This document shows, piece after piece, positions 53,546 to 64,000 of a stretch of 64,000 bases of DNA. A program made the position numbers and the translations under genes. The notes below the pieces were generated by a model. The model was not told where the DNA came from, made no database searches, and saw only the letters and a program-made list of their open reading frames with translations. The stretch is taken from assembly GCA_029876055.1 (NCBI GenBank), contig CM056875.1:2976001-3040000 (forward strand), written 5' to 3'. The first letter of the stretch is position 1. Each line of letters starts with the position of its first letter. The DNA is from Madurella fahalii. Lineage: Eukaryota; Ascomycota; Sordariomycetes; Sordariales.

Positions 53546-54413
53546 ATTCGGTCAGCGTCTTCAGCCTACTCGTTTCTTGATGCTATTCCTTTCAGTTTCC
53601 GAGTCGTCTAGGTTTCTCAGCGAGTATCGCAAAGGCTTCTCAATTGGGTTGAAGTCGGCTTTATACCATTCGCATCGCCGGAAACCCCGCTCCTGGCCCC
53701 TGGTGGGGTGCTGCCCGGGGTTGTTCGGCATTCGCAATGCACATCGGCCTTTACGCGATCTCCCGTCCAAAGGTGTCTTATATCCGAGGACAGCCCAGTT
53801 GAGGTAGAGAGTTCCGTACTTTGGGTAGAAACGCACTCTAACTTTCCCGCATTTCGCTCCTCTCCGTTCCTTCCCCTCACGCTCCGGTACCTTGGTGGTG
53901 TTCAGTTGTACACATTTATGATTCCAGCCCACATAAGTGGGCGGGTCACAGGCGGGAAATGCTCGATGGCCAATGGCATTGTCATTGAAGGCTGTCTCCT
54001 TTGACTTCCCCATGCTAAATATATAAAGATTCATACCTGTACGTCATCGCGTGTAGTAGCCACCCTGGGTCCTATAATAGCCATTGTAGTCGGAGCTGTA
54101 GTTATTGCCTTTGTATATCAGGAATGCATGAAAGGTGTGTCTGAAACCGCCACCCATGCATCAAAGCCACGGTAATTGTACTCAAAGGAGGCTTCTATTT
54201 GTTCGTTCAAGCAATCCCGCTTTTGTTAGCTTACGCTGCAGACAATTGCGATCTCCCCGTTACAAAATGTAGAGGTATCCCCGATTCCAGGATCCACGAC
54301 CCCAAGACATTCAACCGAACCCTCGACATCCTTTATAGCAATTTCTTCATTACCGTTCTCAATCTAGCGTACTGATACCATTCCACGGATTCTCAGTTTC
54401 GCCTACGGCAATC
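53546..54413. other. Divergent promoter between ketoreductase and 2EXR gene
   Basis: About 870 nt without a supported gene. A 157-codon minus-strand frame at 53561-54034 lacks any domain and is probably spurious. Confidence 0.45.
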
Positions 54414-55430
54414 ATGACGTCGAGTTCAGTGCCACCGTCCAACTTCGGCCATTTTCAAGATCTCCCCGCTGAATTGAAAATAATGATCTGGAGATGTGCG
54501 GCTTCGATCCCTGGTGTCATTTATATACAGGCTAGTACGACTGGGCCAAGAATCATTAGATTCGTTCTGCCTGGAGACGATGCCCAAGACACGCATGCTG
54601 TGTTGCAACAGGTAGACTACCTCTCCCGGAGAACCTGGTCAGAGGTTCACAGCATCCGTCTCGAAGTTCATGGTCAGAATGATCCGCCGGAGACTTACAA
54701 CATATCCGACGATGACATCGTGATAATGAGCCTGGGCGCTCTGTATAACCTCGTCCTCGAGTACCGGTTTGCGGATCCCAGGCAAGGGGCTTCAAGAAAA
54801 ACCCTCAAGATCGGCGATCAATCTCAGCGGGACTCGCTGCTGCTCCGCGCCGGAGAAGGTATGGTGGCCTCCCAAAATACTAATAGGGCGACGCCTGGAG
54901 CCGGCGCTCCGCAAGACCTCCAGATTGAACCTCTATCAATACCCAGCCTCCGAGGAGACCTCGGGAAAATCAAGCGACTGATTGTCCTCGATGATGACCT
55001 GTCAAAATACTGGCCCCATTTCCTCAAGGCCCCGGAAATCCCAGGGATCTTAGACATCCTCGAACAGGTCACCCCGGCCCCCCACGAGGTAAGTAGTATT
55101 ACAGAAGACCATGAATACGAATCTCAGCTTGCACAGGCTCAGGTCGGCAGACTTCCCCAACGCTATTACTGTACCTGCCCGTATGGCGCAGACCCCGATC
55201 AGACCGACCCATGCCGGGGAGGGCCTAACATCGTCATTTCCAAGACGCCGCTCAATCTACCCGAGTGGCTGAGGATGCTGGCCCTTAACGACGACCCGGA
55301 CGGCGAGATAGACCTGACATTCCGGCACGGCGTCAAGAAGGATTGCAACCCTGTCTTGTACAACGACATGACGCTCTGGCACTTTTCCCGTCCATTCCAC
55401 GAATCCGCTGCCACAGGCACTGCGGGATAA
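54414..55430 (+). CDS. 2EXR-domain protein
   Basis: This is a single-exon gene of 338 aa. The N-terminus reads FGHFQDLPAELKIMIWRCAA, the 2EXR/F-box-like motif found in large numbers in filamentous ascomycetes, followed by PGVIYIQAS. The remainder has no recognisable fold beyond short stretches such as KIKRLIVLDDDLSKYW and the cysteine-bearing YYCTCPYGAD. 2EXR proteins are expanded, fast-evolving and functionally uncharacterised; some carry F-box-related helices. No signal peptide or membrane helix is seen. The start context (AATCATGACG) is acceptable, and the composition is slightly more AT-rich than that of its housekeeping neighbours, as is usual for this class. It is convergent with UFD2. 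Confidence 0.85.
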   Translation: MTSSSVPPSNFGHFQDLPAELKIMIWRCAASIPGVIYIQASTTGPRIIRFVLPGDDAQDTHAVLQQVDYLSRRTWSEVHSIRLEVHGQNDPPETYNISDDDIVIMSLGALYNLVLEYRFADPRQGASRKTLKIGDQSQRDSLLLRAGEGMVASQNTNRATPGAGAPQDLQIEPLSIPSLRGDLGKIKRLIVLDDDLSKYWPHFLKAPEIPGILDILEQVTPAPHEVSSITEDHEYESQLAQAQVGRLPQRYYCTCPYGADPDQTDPCRGGPNIVISKTPLNLPEWLRMLALNDDPDGEIDLTFRHGVKKDCNPVLYNDMTLWHFSRPFHESAATGTAG

Positions 55431-56168
55431 AGGGGACATGCGGCCCCGGTCATGCTTTGGGAAGTGCTTTGACAGGCAATGGCGGATTGTGACCAGCATC
55501 ATAGACGGCATGGCGTTGGCAGCTCCATGTCTCAACGACTTCTGATACTGCAAGTTCTTATGTCATCACTATCAACAGACGAGCTTTTGACACCGCTATC
55601 GATACCATATAACTTCCTCCCATACATCACCAACCTAGCATCGGTCACTGTTGTTAGTAGTACTTATTCATTGAGAGATAAAAGGGAGCGGAAAGAACGG
55701 GAGAAACAGTTCGCTTCTTGAAGCGGAAAAAGGCGGGAAGGAATTACTCTATGCTATAATGAGAAATGGACGTAAGCATGAAAAATTGTTTCACCTGTGA
55801 ATAAGATACCTATATTCCATCTTATATCTTCGCAACCCCTTTCATGTTTTCATACCTGACACGCCAGTGCATAAATCAGCTTCGGGGGGCAACGAGGAGT
55901 CAACCACGAGCTCACTGTATTCGTTCCTATCATGCCGGCGTGCTAATCCAGAACAAGAGCACTAGTAGCAGTGCCCGGTCACCTCGGATAAGCAAATCAA
56001 TGGCCTCCTCCACCCCTTCCGGCGTCTTCCTGAAGCTTCAGAAAATCTATGTCGTAAGTCCACTTCAAAGGTCATCAAAGTACATTCCCATGCCACCCTC
56101 CCCTCAACCCCCCGCCGCCGATCCAAGCAGCCCACTCTCTTACCCTCCACAAGCTGTTAATCTACCCA
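55431..56168. other. Convergent intergenic between 2EXR gene and UFD2
   Basis: About 740 nt. A plus-strand frame at 55844-56191 starts with a mitochondrial-presequence-like segment, but it has no continuation and overlaps the UFD2 stop; I do not annotate it as a gene. Confidence 0.45.
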
Positions 56169-59100
56169 TCACCCCTCCGTGGTATCCATAGCCTCAGCAG
56201 CCCTCACCCTCGCCGCCTCCCTCCTCTCAGCCTTCCACGCCTCAATCCGGCCCCTCAGCTCCTCATCCGGCACGACATCCTCAATCGTCATGGGCTGCCG
56301 CGTATATGGATCCTTGGGATCGCTCAGCAAGTGCTGCGTGATGGTCGACCGGTCCACGATGTGCTTTGACGGCAGCAGCACGGGATCCGACATCAAGATG
56401 CCCATGATGGGATCCTCAAATTCGGGAGGCGCGTCGTCGTAGTCCAGCTCGGCCTGGTCCAGGCTCTCCTTGGCCGACTCGAATTTTGCAGCGAGCGCTT
56501 CCCACGCCTGAATGTCCACCTCATCCTTGAGGTACTTGCTCCGTAAGATGTACGCCGTCATGGACATGATGGACGGTTTGTACGACCTCCCGTCGGCGGC
56601 TACCGCTTCGATAAAGGCGGCGCTGGAACCGAGGTTGAGGTAGATATCCACGAGCTCGGGCAAGAGGGTTTTGGGATTGAAGAAGTACTTTTCGGGGTTC
56701 TCCACTTTGAGAGTTCTGGACTTGGGACCGGTAAGAATGTCGAGGTTATAGTCGAGCATGCCCGCCAGGCGCTGGACTATCTCAGGCATGGTGAAGGACT
56801 CGCTGAGGGTGGTGGTGAAGAGTTTCATCATGCTGACCGTTTCGTTGGCGAGCTGCATGTAGGAGCTGGCTTGCCCCTCGGCGGTGCGAAGATCCTCTTC
56901 GGTTTTCTCTCGGTCTTGTTGCGAGAGGGTAGCATCTCTGAGCCGGTCTTGGAGGTCGTGGATCTTGGGGAACTTGCTCAGGCCTTCGTCAAGAACGTAC
57001 GTGGCGTCGTTCAGGAGCAAGTTGACGAAGCGGACGAAGAAAGACCTGTTTGTCCTGGGCGTGCGTTAGCAGGGAAGCGGAGTTAGATAAGCCGAGCCAG
57101 AGGGAACTCACTTGCTTGACTGGACCAGCTGCTGCCGGTACACGTCATTGGACCAGATGCATTTGATGACCTGGAAGATCTCGTACCGAATATTGAATTT
57201 GTCGTAGAACTGCGTATGGGCACCGGTCGACTCGCATTCGATATAGAACTTCATGACGGCGTGGAGTAGGTAGTTGTTGGCGAATTTGGTGTTGGTCATG
57301 AGATCGCCCAACACCCCTTTCTTGAGGTGGTACGTAGGCCATGTCCCGTGGGAAAGCAGCGTAACGAGCGACGACTTAAGATACGGATTCTTGACGTACT
57401 CGGACGACTCCAGGAAGGTGATGCAGAGCGCAATCATCTCGTCCCCGACCGCCGAGAGGATAATTTGCGGGATGTACCGGAAGACGAACTTGAAATTGTC
57501 CACAATGTCCTGTAGTGCGTACTCCGGGAGGCACCTGAATGCCTCGGGCTGATCAGCAGGCAACGGAAGCCGGAGTGGCTTGTCCGGGGTATAGTCTGTC
57601 TGGCTGGCGACGCGGAGCAGCCAGACAGTGACATAGCGCATAAACTGCAGAGACCGGCTCTGCATCTTTTGCTCCAAGAGAATGCCCTCGATGGAAAATT
57701 TCAAGGCCATGGATCGTTCCAGGACAGTCGTGTGTCGCTTGAGCGCCTCGTCCAGCATTCGCAGCTGGTCTGGGCGGCTGGCTAGCTTGGGCCGTTCCGC
57801 CTCCATCATCGCAATGTTCTTCTCGTAGTACTTGATATCCCTATCGAGGTTCTTCATCTTGGAGTTCGTAGCTTCGCTGCCATAATGGTGTGCGGCAAGG
57901 GTCAAGAAGAAAATCTCGGTGATGAAGTTGGACTCGCCGTCGACTTTTGTCGCGTAGAAGGCGTCTGATTGCGCCTGATCGGCGTTCAGCTTCGTCTCTT
58001 CTCTGATATCGACTCTCGGATTCCTCCTGAAGTAATTGACATCAATACGCCCGACTTTGGAGAATGTGCTGTCCATGAAGGGTTCGCATAGACAATCCAA
58101 GATGACAGTCACGTTTATCATGAAGCCGTCCGACGAGACCTCCCGGGGATCGACCTGAATAGCCCGTCTTTTGTGGTTGACATTCATGATGTACGCAAAC
58201 CAGTCCAGCACCTTGTTCCGAGTCTGGGGGCTCGCGCGGATGAAGGCATTGATGATGGTTCGGAGATCAGTTTGATGGGCGCCGAGCGTCATCTGCAGTG
58301 CACTCTGAGATGTCTGGATGCGGCCCTTGTCCATTGTCCTCGGTCCTGCAAAGTACACAGTTGTCACCTCTGGTTGCAGTGGTGATATCCTGAAGAACGG
58401 CCCCAGGATGGTGTTTTTCTCAATTCCTGGTGCGGACTGCGCCATCTGGAAACACGGGTGCTGCGCCAGGGCGTTTAGAAGAGGCGGAAACCTAGAATAG
58501 GTCAGGAGAGCCTGCGAATGTCAGCCAAGAATACTGCGAGCATATCTGACTCGCTACTCACGTTGACATAAGGCTTGTAGTCATCGTTCATGCTCATTGT
58601 CGCGAGCTTGCTGCTGATGTCCGCCATGGCCTTAGTGAACAGCGGGGCAATGGCGTCGTCCTCTTCTAGGCGAGCCACGGCCTCGCCAAAGAACTCCATG
58701 CACAGCCCGTTTTCGTTCTCGACGTCGCGCAATAGATACGGCACAAGCGTATCATGCACCGGATTAGGTTCTCGACTTTATGGGGTCAGCAACACAACCA
58801 TGATGCTCTTCATCGAGGACCAACAGCATACCCAAACAGCTCCGGCATCGTCAACGCAAAGATGCAGTTGCTAAAGCACAACCTCTTGGCCTCTTTGAGC
58901 AGCGCCTCCTTCTGCGGCGCCGGACCACGGAACACCTTGAGCATCTTCACCGCCCTCTTCCAGCAAGACAGGAGGTAGTCAAACAACGGCCGGTCCTGCT
59001 GAAACTCGGTCGCCGCCTCCATGATGATCTGCTCCAGCCTGCCAACGTCCAACCTGAGTGGGACGCCCTCGTCTGCCAGCTCCTGGCTGACGTTGGGGAG

Positions 59101-59592
59101 GAAAATCAGGCTGTGTCCATAGCTATCTGTCGTCCGGTTCGCGTCGACCGTCACGCGGAAGATGGCACCCAGCACCCGGTCAGCGTAGTCCTCGATCGTC
59201 TCCTCCCGCTGCAGCGGCGTCTGCTTCCGTGGCGGTGCCGTCGCTGAAAGCCCATCAACCTCTGATGCTCGTCTCTTAACTGTGGTATTGGTACTACCTG
59301 CTGTGATGCTGCCTGCGCTCTGTGGAGTTGGTGGTGGCGCGGGCGAAGCCCTGACGTTTGTGCGAGCCTCTATCGGCGAGGGCGTCTCGGCGTCTTTGCT
59401 TTCGGTCTTGGTCTCAGCGGGCTTGGGGGAGCTCGAAGCGGCGGCCGACGCCGTCTCAGTATCCCGAGAACCCGTTGCGGATGGAGCCGGAGCTGGAGGA
59501 CCCCCTAGCTTAGCTAGCCTCCGCTGGCGAATTTGCTCCATCGTTTCCTGGTCGGGCGCTTCGGGCGCCGTCGGCTGCTCGTTCGGATCCAT
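56169..59592 (-). CDS. UFD2: Ubiquitin conjugation factor E4 (UFD2), U-box ligase
   Basis: UFD2 extends short ubiquitin chains on substrates of the ubiquitin-fusion-degradation pathway and works with the AAA ATPase Cdc48. The exons on the minus strand are 59592..58832, 58775..58562, 58511..57112 and 57054..56169, and the phases close to 1086 aa. The N-terminal 110 residues are Ala/Pro/Ser-rich. The UFD2 core starts near ETIEDYADRVLGAIFRV and continues through MPELFG|REPNPVHDTLVPYLL (the bar marks the intron). It goes on with RFPPLLNALAQHPCFQMAQ and the helical array with AGMLDYNLDILTGPKSRTLK. The C-terminal U-box is at about 1000-1073, with PPEFEDPIMGILMSDPV, then STITQHLL, and DPYTRQPM near the end. 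All four exon junctions fall within conserved blocks, which makes the model reliable. It stands next to a RING/TRAF gene on the same strand, but I see no reason to link them functionally. Confidence 0.95.
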
Positions 59593-60287
59593 TTCGAATT
59601 CAGGTTTGGTGTTGGGCGAATACTGAGACTAAGAGAGCGACTCGAGAAGCAGAACGGAATCAGCCCAAAACCGGGGGCGAGGCAAGGGTGATTACACACT
59701 AATCAACGGTACCTTAGTGCTTCGGGTTGCCTGAAGCTTCTAGAGGCGCCGAATGTTCGGGATTATGGCGGGGTTGGAGCCGGCCGCAGTGCGTTATCGA
59801 TTGACGCCTGGTGGGTGCCTGCAGCTGTGCAGTAACGTAATTTGCTGCTAACACGGTGGAAACATGACAAATCCCAATTATCGATAAGCCCCCAGTATTC
59901 TTGGCATCGGCCTCGTGGGGGAGGGGATGGTGGTGGGTGGCGTCTGCCACACGCAAACTTGCGAACCTCACCTACTGTACTTCAAAAGGAACGGTTCAAG
60001 CTTTTTGTTGGATTACTGGATGATACCTATGCATCATCGCTGTTCTTCTAGTTTATCACCGGCGCTTGCCATGACTCTACCGATCCCGGGATCTTTGGTT
60101 TGCGGGACACTCCAGGTCCTTCATGCACCCTTCACCAAACGCCCGTTTCCCACGATCCGTAACATCATAACTGACAGCAAAGTTGCCCCCTCAACCATTG
60201 GCCATCATACCGCTCAATATGCCCTGCCCGTCCTATTTAAAAACAGCACCGGAAAAGATAGCACCAATAACAGCGGCATGATGACGC
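59593..60287. other. UFD2 promoter and 3' flank of the RING/TRAF gene
   Basis: About 700 nt with no supported gene; both neighbours read leftwards. Confidence 0.5.
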
Positions 60288-61721
60288 CTACAGACGCGGA
60301 GGATTCTCCCCTCTGCTATCACTATTCCGTCGGCCGCTTCCGTTATAACGGATCGGATTCTCGGAAGAGCCCCTGGTGGCGCCGCCATCAGTAGAACGCG
60401 ACATGCCGGGATTCCCTGGGCCCGTCGTCGATGTAGCACGCTGCTGGGCGTGATTTTGCCGTTGCATGTTCATGAGCCACGTCGTGTGCATATTGAGCAC
60501 ACCGACCTTGCTAGCAAGCTCGGCAAGTTGTTCGTTGAGGCGCGCGTTCGTTTGGAGTAACATGAGCGACTGGTTCGCGTCCATCTCCATCACCTTCTTG
60601 CGTAGATCCTCCATTTGTGTTTCCATGCGCTCGAACTGTGCTAGCATGTAGTCTTCGGGTGAAGCCCAGGCTCCGTTCTCGCCAAGGAAGGCGGTCGAAC
60701 CTTCGATAGGTCGAAATTCTGTGGTTGCAGTTCGGCCACTATCTGAGATGGCCACGCTCACCGGCAGAGCTGGGCCTAGTTGTTGGGACGATGTTTCGAG
60801 CCGCCGCTCCCGCCGCTGTTCACGACGTCTGGTGCGAATCTCGATCCCCGTGAGCCGTCCGACAAGGTCATCGATAATCTTCTTGTCTTCGGCACGTTCC
60901 TGCATCAGTCGGCCGATGGCTTCAAACATGCATCCGCTTCGCTCATGGTCCCAGACGACCCGGCGCTTCTCAGCCACCTTGCAGCCGGCCGTATGCCATT
61001 TGCACCGTGCTTGCCCTTCAGGGCAGTCTTGGGATTTGTGTTTTTCCAAGCGATGGCGCACCAGGGTGGCGCCGCAATCCGTGCAGCTAGCTGTCGCTCC
61101 GCTGCAGCTGCGGTCGTAGTGTGTATCCAGCTTGACAACTGTCACGATCTCGTCGCAGTACTGGCAGGAGACGTCCCGGTGCATACAGCCCTTTTCGGGC
61201 AGAGCGTCGCGGCGTGCGATGCGCTTGGAGCACTTAGCGTCAGGGCAACGGATCAACGTGAATTCGCAGCGGCGCTCGTAGTGCCCCTCGATGTGCTCGC
61301 GCGAGCATTCGTGATCGCATCCCGTGTTCGGGCACTTAACCTTGAGGCGGTCCAGCTGGTCTTTGATGATCAGCGGCAATCGGCGGTAGTCTCGCGTCTT
61401 GTTGATCGGCTGTCGGTCAATCGGGCAAGTCGGCTGTATTTCGAGCGCCCTGTTGATGCATCCTGCACAAAATGTATGGCCGCATGGGGTTGTTATCGGA
61501 GAGTGGAATGGTGTTCGGCAAACAGGACAGAGCAGAGTGTCATCGACGGGCCCGATGTACTCCAAGCTCTGGTAGTCGATCTCGAGGAGGGCTGAGTCGT
61601 CACGCGTCGCGCATGCGATGGCACTGCTAGGCTGTGGTGAAGCTGGACGATAGGGCATGGGTGTCGTCGGCCGCGATGTCGGCGCTGTCAGGCCCTCCTC
61701 TGGCGTATTTGGAGGCGGCAT
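60288..61721 (-). CDS. RING and TRAF-type zinc-finger protein
   Basis: This is a single-exon gene of 477 aa and a probable E3 ubiquitin ligase. The N-terminal RING lies at residues 65-102: CPVC, 11 residues, CGHTFCAGC, then CPID. The eighth ligand is Asp102 instead of Cys, as also occurs in TRAF-family RINGs. Next come repeated TRAF-type fingers at about 128-270, reading VKCPNTGCDHECSREHIEGH, then IRCPDAKCSKRI, CQYCDEIV, CTDCGATLVRHRLEKH and CKWHTAGCKV. A helical segment with heptads (MLAQFERMETQMEDLRKKVM and on to LNEQLAELASKVGVLNMH) at about 365-425 probably forms a coiled coil for oligomerisation. There is no C-terminal MATH domain, so it is not a full animal-style TRAF. The tail is Ser/Gly/Asn-rich. 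The partner E2 and substrates are unknown. Confidence 0.92.
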   Translation of the reverse strand: MPPPNTPEEGLTAPTSRPTTPMPYRPASPQPSSAIACATRDDSALLEIDYQSLEYIGPVDDTLLCPVCRTPFHSPITTPCGHTFCAGCINRALEIQPTCPIDRQPINKTRDYRRLPLIIKDQLDRLKVKCPNTGCDHECSREHIEGHYERRCEFTLIRCPDAKCSKRIARRDALPEKGCMHRDVSCQYCDEIVTVVKLDTHYDRSCSGATASCTDCGATLVRHRLEKHKSQDCPEGQARCKWHTAGCKVAEKRRVVWDHERSGCMFEAIGRLMQERAEDKKIIDDLVGRLTGIEIRTRRREQRRERRLETSSQQLGPALPVSVAISDSGRTATTEFRPIEGSTAFLGENGAWASPEDYMLAQFERMETQMEDLRKKVMEMDANQSLMLLQTNARLNEQLAELASKVGVLNMHTTWLMNMQRQNHAQQRATSTTGPGNPGMSRSTDGGATRGSSENPIRYNGSGRRNSDSRGENPPRL

Positions 61722-63408
61722 CTTAGAGGCGTGACACTCGCGAAGTGATCGAGGGCTCGAGTCAATAGTGGGATCGGACGTGAGCGTAGGAGCGCTAGGC
61801 GAGTCGCCAAATTGAATGTACGGAAATCGGGACTGGATACGGCTTGTTCATCGCCCCGTTGTATGCGGCGTCCGAGGCAAGAGCCAGTCTTCCGTGATGC
61901 GGTCGTAGCGTTACGTGGGCTGTCTCGAGGATAGGTGACAAGCTGGAGTTGCGGGAGCATGGACTTGCCGAGGTCGCCATGGCAGTTAACTGAGTTCAAC
62001 CCCCACCAATGGTAGCCCCACAGCCAACCACAATTCCACAATGACTCCCTGAAAGTCCGTTGATGTCGCCACGGTTCTCAAAAAGAACGGATGGATGACT
62101 TCTCCAGGGTCTCGCAATCATCTAGGTTTAAGCAAGTTCAATGAATGCATATGCTAACCAAGCTCCTCTCGAGAGAGCCGCAGGCTGATATGGCGTCATC
62201 GAGCACTGGACAATCTAAAGAGTGGAGTCAAGGGACCTTATCTTTCCGCGATGCAGCGGAACCCTGATGGACCACACGATAACGCCACAACAGACAGCTC
62301 AGTTCTTGATCTGAACATGTCGGTTTAGGTAGACATACACAGTTCCAGAACCCTTCTGGGACCCTGCAGAAGTCTTCGCATTTAGGATAGTAGTCTATAT
62401 TAGTATCCTTGCACAATTTCTTAGCCTAAAATGTCCGATTGTTGAGCGTCAAGTTAGTGAGTTACCACTTGCATGATGCTTATAGACCGAGCTCCATTGC
62501 TCCGAGCTGTTACCGGTTAAGGCGCAGAAGCATAAGACACATGTAGACAGCTACCTTCACATCGAGATCAATGCACATCAACAGTGCCAAGAGAACATTG
62601 CTGCAGGATTTTCGGGGTTTTCCACATCCCACCCCGGACTACATCGGTTCCCGATTGCGTCGTTGGCCCGGCCCCGACAGGCTGGATCCATATGAATGTC
62701 ATTTGAAGTTCGGGAGAACACCCCAAGCCTATTGCCCAGATACAATTCCAAGTGGCACTCATTCTGCCTCGTTTTATCTTCTCTCCTCCCGCTCTTAGCC
62801 CCCGAGTTGGTCTCGGGATGGAATTTATCTCATTCTTAACATCCTCCTCTTCCTCGTTCTCCATCAAAGCACATACCTCTACCCACCACCCATACGTGAT
62901 TTTGACTAGGTATTGGCGGGATACGAAAAATTTTAGCCGTGAACGACCATTCAGTCATACAATTACTCTGTGCCAGGATAGCGCCGATCTTCCTTGCTCA
63001 GCCTTCTAAGGTGAGCCAATACACCCACCTGAACCGCGGATGTCCGTTAGTTACCTTGAGATTCTGGAATAGAATTGAGCTAACCTTGTAGAGAGAGGAC
63101 TATCATGCGCCAAGGAGGGCAAGGCGTCCGTACTGTACCAGTTTCAATAGTCTTTTGCCGCGTTGAAACGCCGACCCCAGGACGACAAGACCCGCGAGCC
63201 TGCGCAGGTGGTTCGGGGGTGCTGCCGATGCAACCGCCCTATGGAAATTTTTACGTGACATGGGAGAGCACAGGGGGAACAGGAAATAATGAGCGGGGCT
63301 CTGATCCGTCCCAGCAAACCCCCATCACCCGCTCTCTTATTCTATCTGTCCACTGCACAACAGGACCGTCAGCTAGTCGCTGTTTTCTGCTGTGGATAGA
63401 CAGATGCC
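61722..63408. other. Promoter side of two divergent genes, no gene seen
   Basis: About 1.7 kb. Small frames near 62571-63009 and 63105-63614 lack domains. The last few hundred bases upstream of 63409 are the esterase promoter. Confidence 0.45.
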
Positions 63409-64000
63409 ATGCGGTCGACGGATGTGGTACGTTGGTTCTGCGCCGCATTCGCAGCTACGGGTCTCGCTGCAGCGGGCCCTTACCAATCGGGTTCGGATGT
63501 AGCTACGGCGCCGGCGTGCAGCAAAGGCAACACAAGCCAGAAGTACCTCACCGTGGCAACATCCAACGGCCTCGTGACAGGACACATCGCGCCCGGAACA
63601 AAGTGCGTGCGTGAGTACCTGGGTATCCCGTATGCGAAGCCACCTGTCAGTGAATTGCGGTTTGCCCCGCCCCAGCCCATCGACCGCCAGAGCACCTATG
63701 TCGCGGCCAACTTTGGCTCCGACTGCCCGCTGACGCCCTCCAAGCCCGTTGACTATCCCGGCTTCACTCCACAGTCACAGCGCATAATCAAGTACTTCGC
63801 CTCTGGCGCAGGGACCCCGCAAGATGAGGACTGCCTGACACTCAACATCTGGTCAAAGGCTACGGCCAAGGCCGCGGCGGCGAAGAAGCCCGTCGTCGTC
63901 TTCTTTTACGGTGGCCGCAAGTCCCATCCTGCCTCGTCTCGAGCTTGCAAATAAATGCTAAGTCCTGTCCAGGCTTCACCATCGGCAACACTAACAGCCC
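63409..64000 (+). CDS. Type-B carboxylesterase/lipase, 5' part (cut by window edge)
   Basis: This is a secreted alpha/beta-hydrolase of the cholinesterase/carboxylesterase family; only the first about 178 residues are inside the window. The exons seen are 63409..63916 and from 63973 on. A signal peptide is likely (MRSTDVVRWFCAAFAATGLAAA). The family start reads VATSNGLVTGHIAPG, then REYLGIPYAKPPVSELRF, then EDCLTLNIWSK and the oxyanion strand VVVFFYGG. The first intron most likely has a GC donor (gcaagt at 63917), giving FFYGGR-FTIGNTNSP across the junction; a GT donor at 63911 would delete part of the glycine motif. The nucleophile Ser, Glu/Asp and His of the catalytic triad lie beyond the edge. 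Substrate unknown. Confidence 0.9.

Noticed and set aside
55844..56191. 115-codon plus-strand frame starting like a mitochondrial presequence
   Set aside because: It has no continuing exons or domain and runs into the UFD2 3' end.

Overview
The window is nuclear DNA of a filamentous ascomycete. Genes are spaced about 2.5 kb apart and most are split by short introns (about 50-100 nt, a few 150-250 nt) with GTRNGT-type donors, CTAAC/CTGAC branch sites and CAG/TAG acceptors. The coding sequence is GC-rich with strong C/G third positions, and the proteins read like those of Sordariomycetes, probably Sordariales. The genus cannot be fixed by reading alone. I see no rRNA, convincing tRNA, intact transposon, CRISPR array or biosynthetic gene cluster. 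The gene order is a mosaic of housekeeping genes.

Layout: 0.4-9 kb holds a sphingoid-base phosphate phosphatase (LCB3-type, -), a FabG-like SDR (+), the SUMO E1 subunit UBA2 (-) and a queuosine-salvage glycosylase QNG1 (+). 9-16.7 kb holds POLD4/Cdm1 (-), a SKI8/Rec14 WD40 gene with an apparent frameshift (-), mitochondrial ribosomal protein L32 (-), a Cdc10-type septin (+) and an orphan protein with a probable OB fold (+). 16.8-26.7 kb holds an F-box-like protein (+), a large TBC Rab-GAP (-) and a single-pass proline-rich membrane protein (-). 26.7-33.1 kb is sparse, with one classical SDR (+). 33.1-41.6 kb holds a Siw14-type phosphatase (+), a probable Aim19 (-), a J-domain membrane protein (+) and a MINDY deubiquitinase ending in a CaaX box (+). 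42-53.5 kb holds an unrecognised multi-pass membrane protein (-), a steroid-5-alpha-reductase-family enzyme (+), the i-AAA protease YME1 (-), ORC6 (+) and an extended-SDR ketoreductase (-). 54.4-64 kb holds a 2EXR protein (+), the E4 ubiquitin ligase UFD2 (-), a RING/TRAF-finger protein (-) and the 5' part of a secreted type-B carboxylesterase (+), cut by the window edge.

Ubiquitin/SUMO functions recur (UBA2, an F-box protein, MINDY, UFD2, a RING-TRAF protein) and so do mitochondrial ones (MRPL32, YME1, probable Aim19), but they are scattered and on both strands, so I infer no operon-like unit. Many neighbours are divergent and share short promoters: LCB3/SDR, UBA2/QNG1, MRPL32/septin, AIM19/DnaJ and YME1/ORC6. 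Gene models were assembled by eye from splice sites, reading phase and family similarity. Exon coordinates are given where the phases close. The least certain ends are the 5' ends of LCB3, SKI8 and the proline-rich membrane protein, plus the 3' end of the last. I found no clearly novel system. The more unusual signals are three probable GC-AG introns, the SKI8 frameshift, a CaaX-tailed MINDY protease, a telomere-type TTAGGGTTA site upstream of an orphan OB-fold gene, and a possible mitochondrial alternative start in QNG1.
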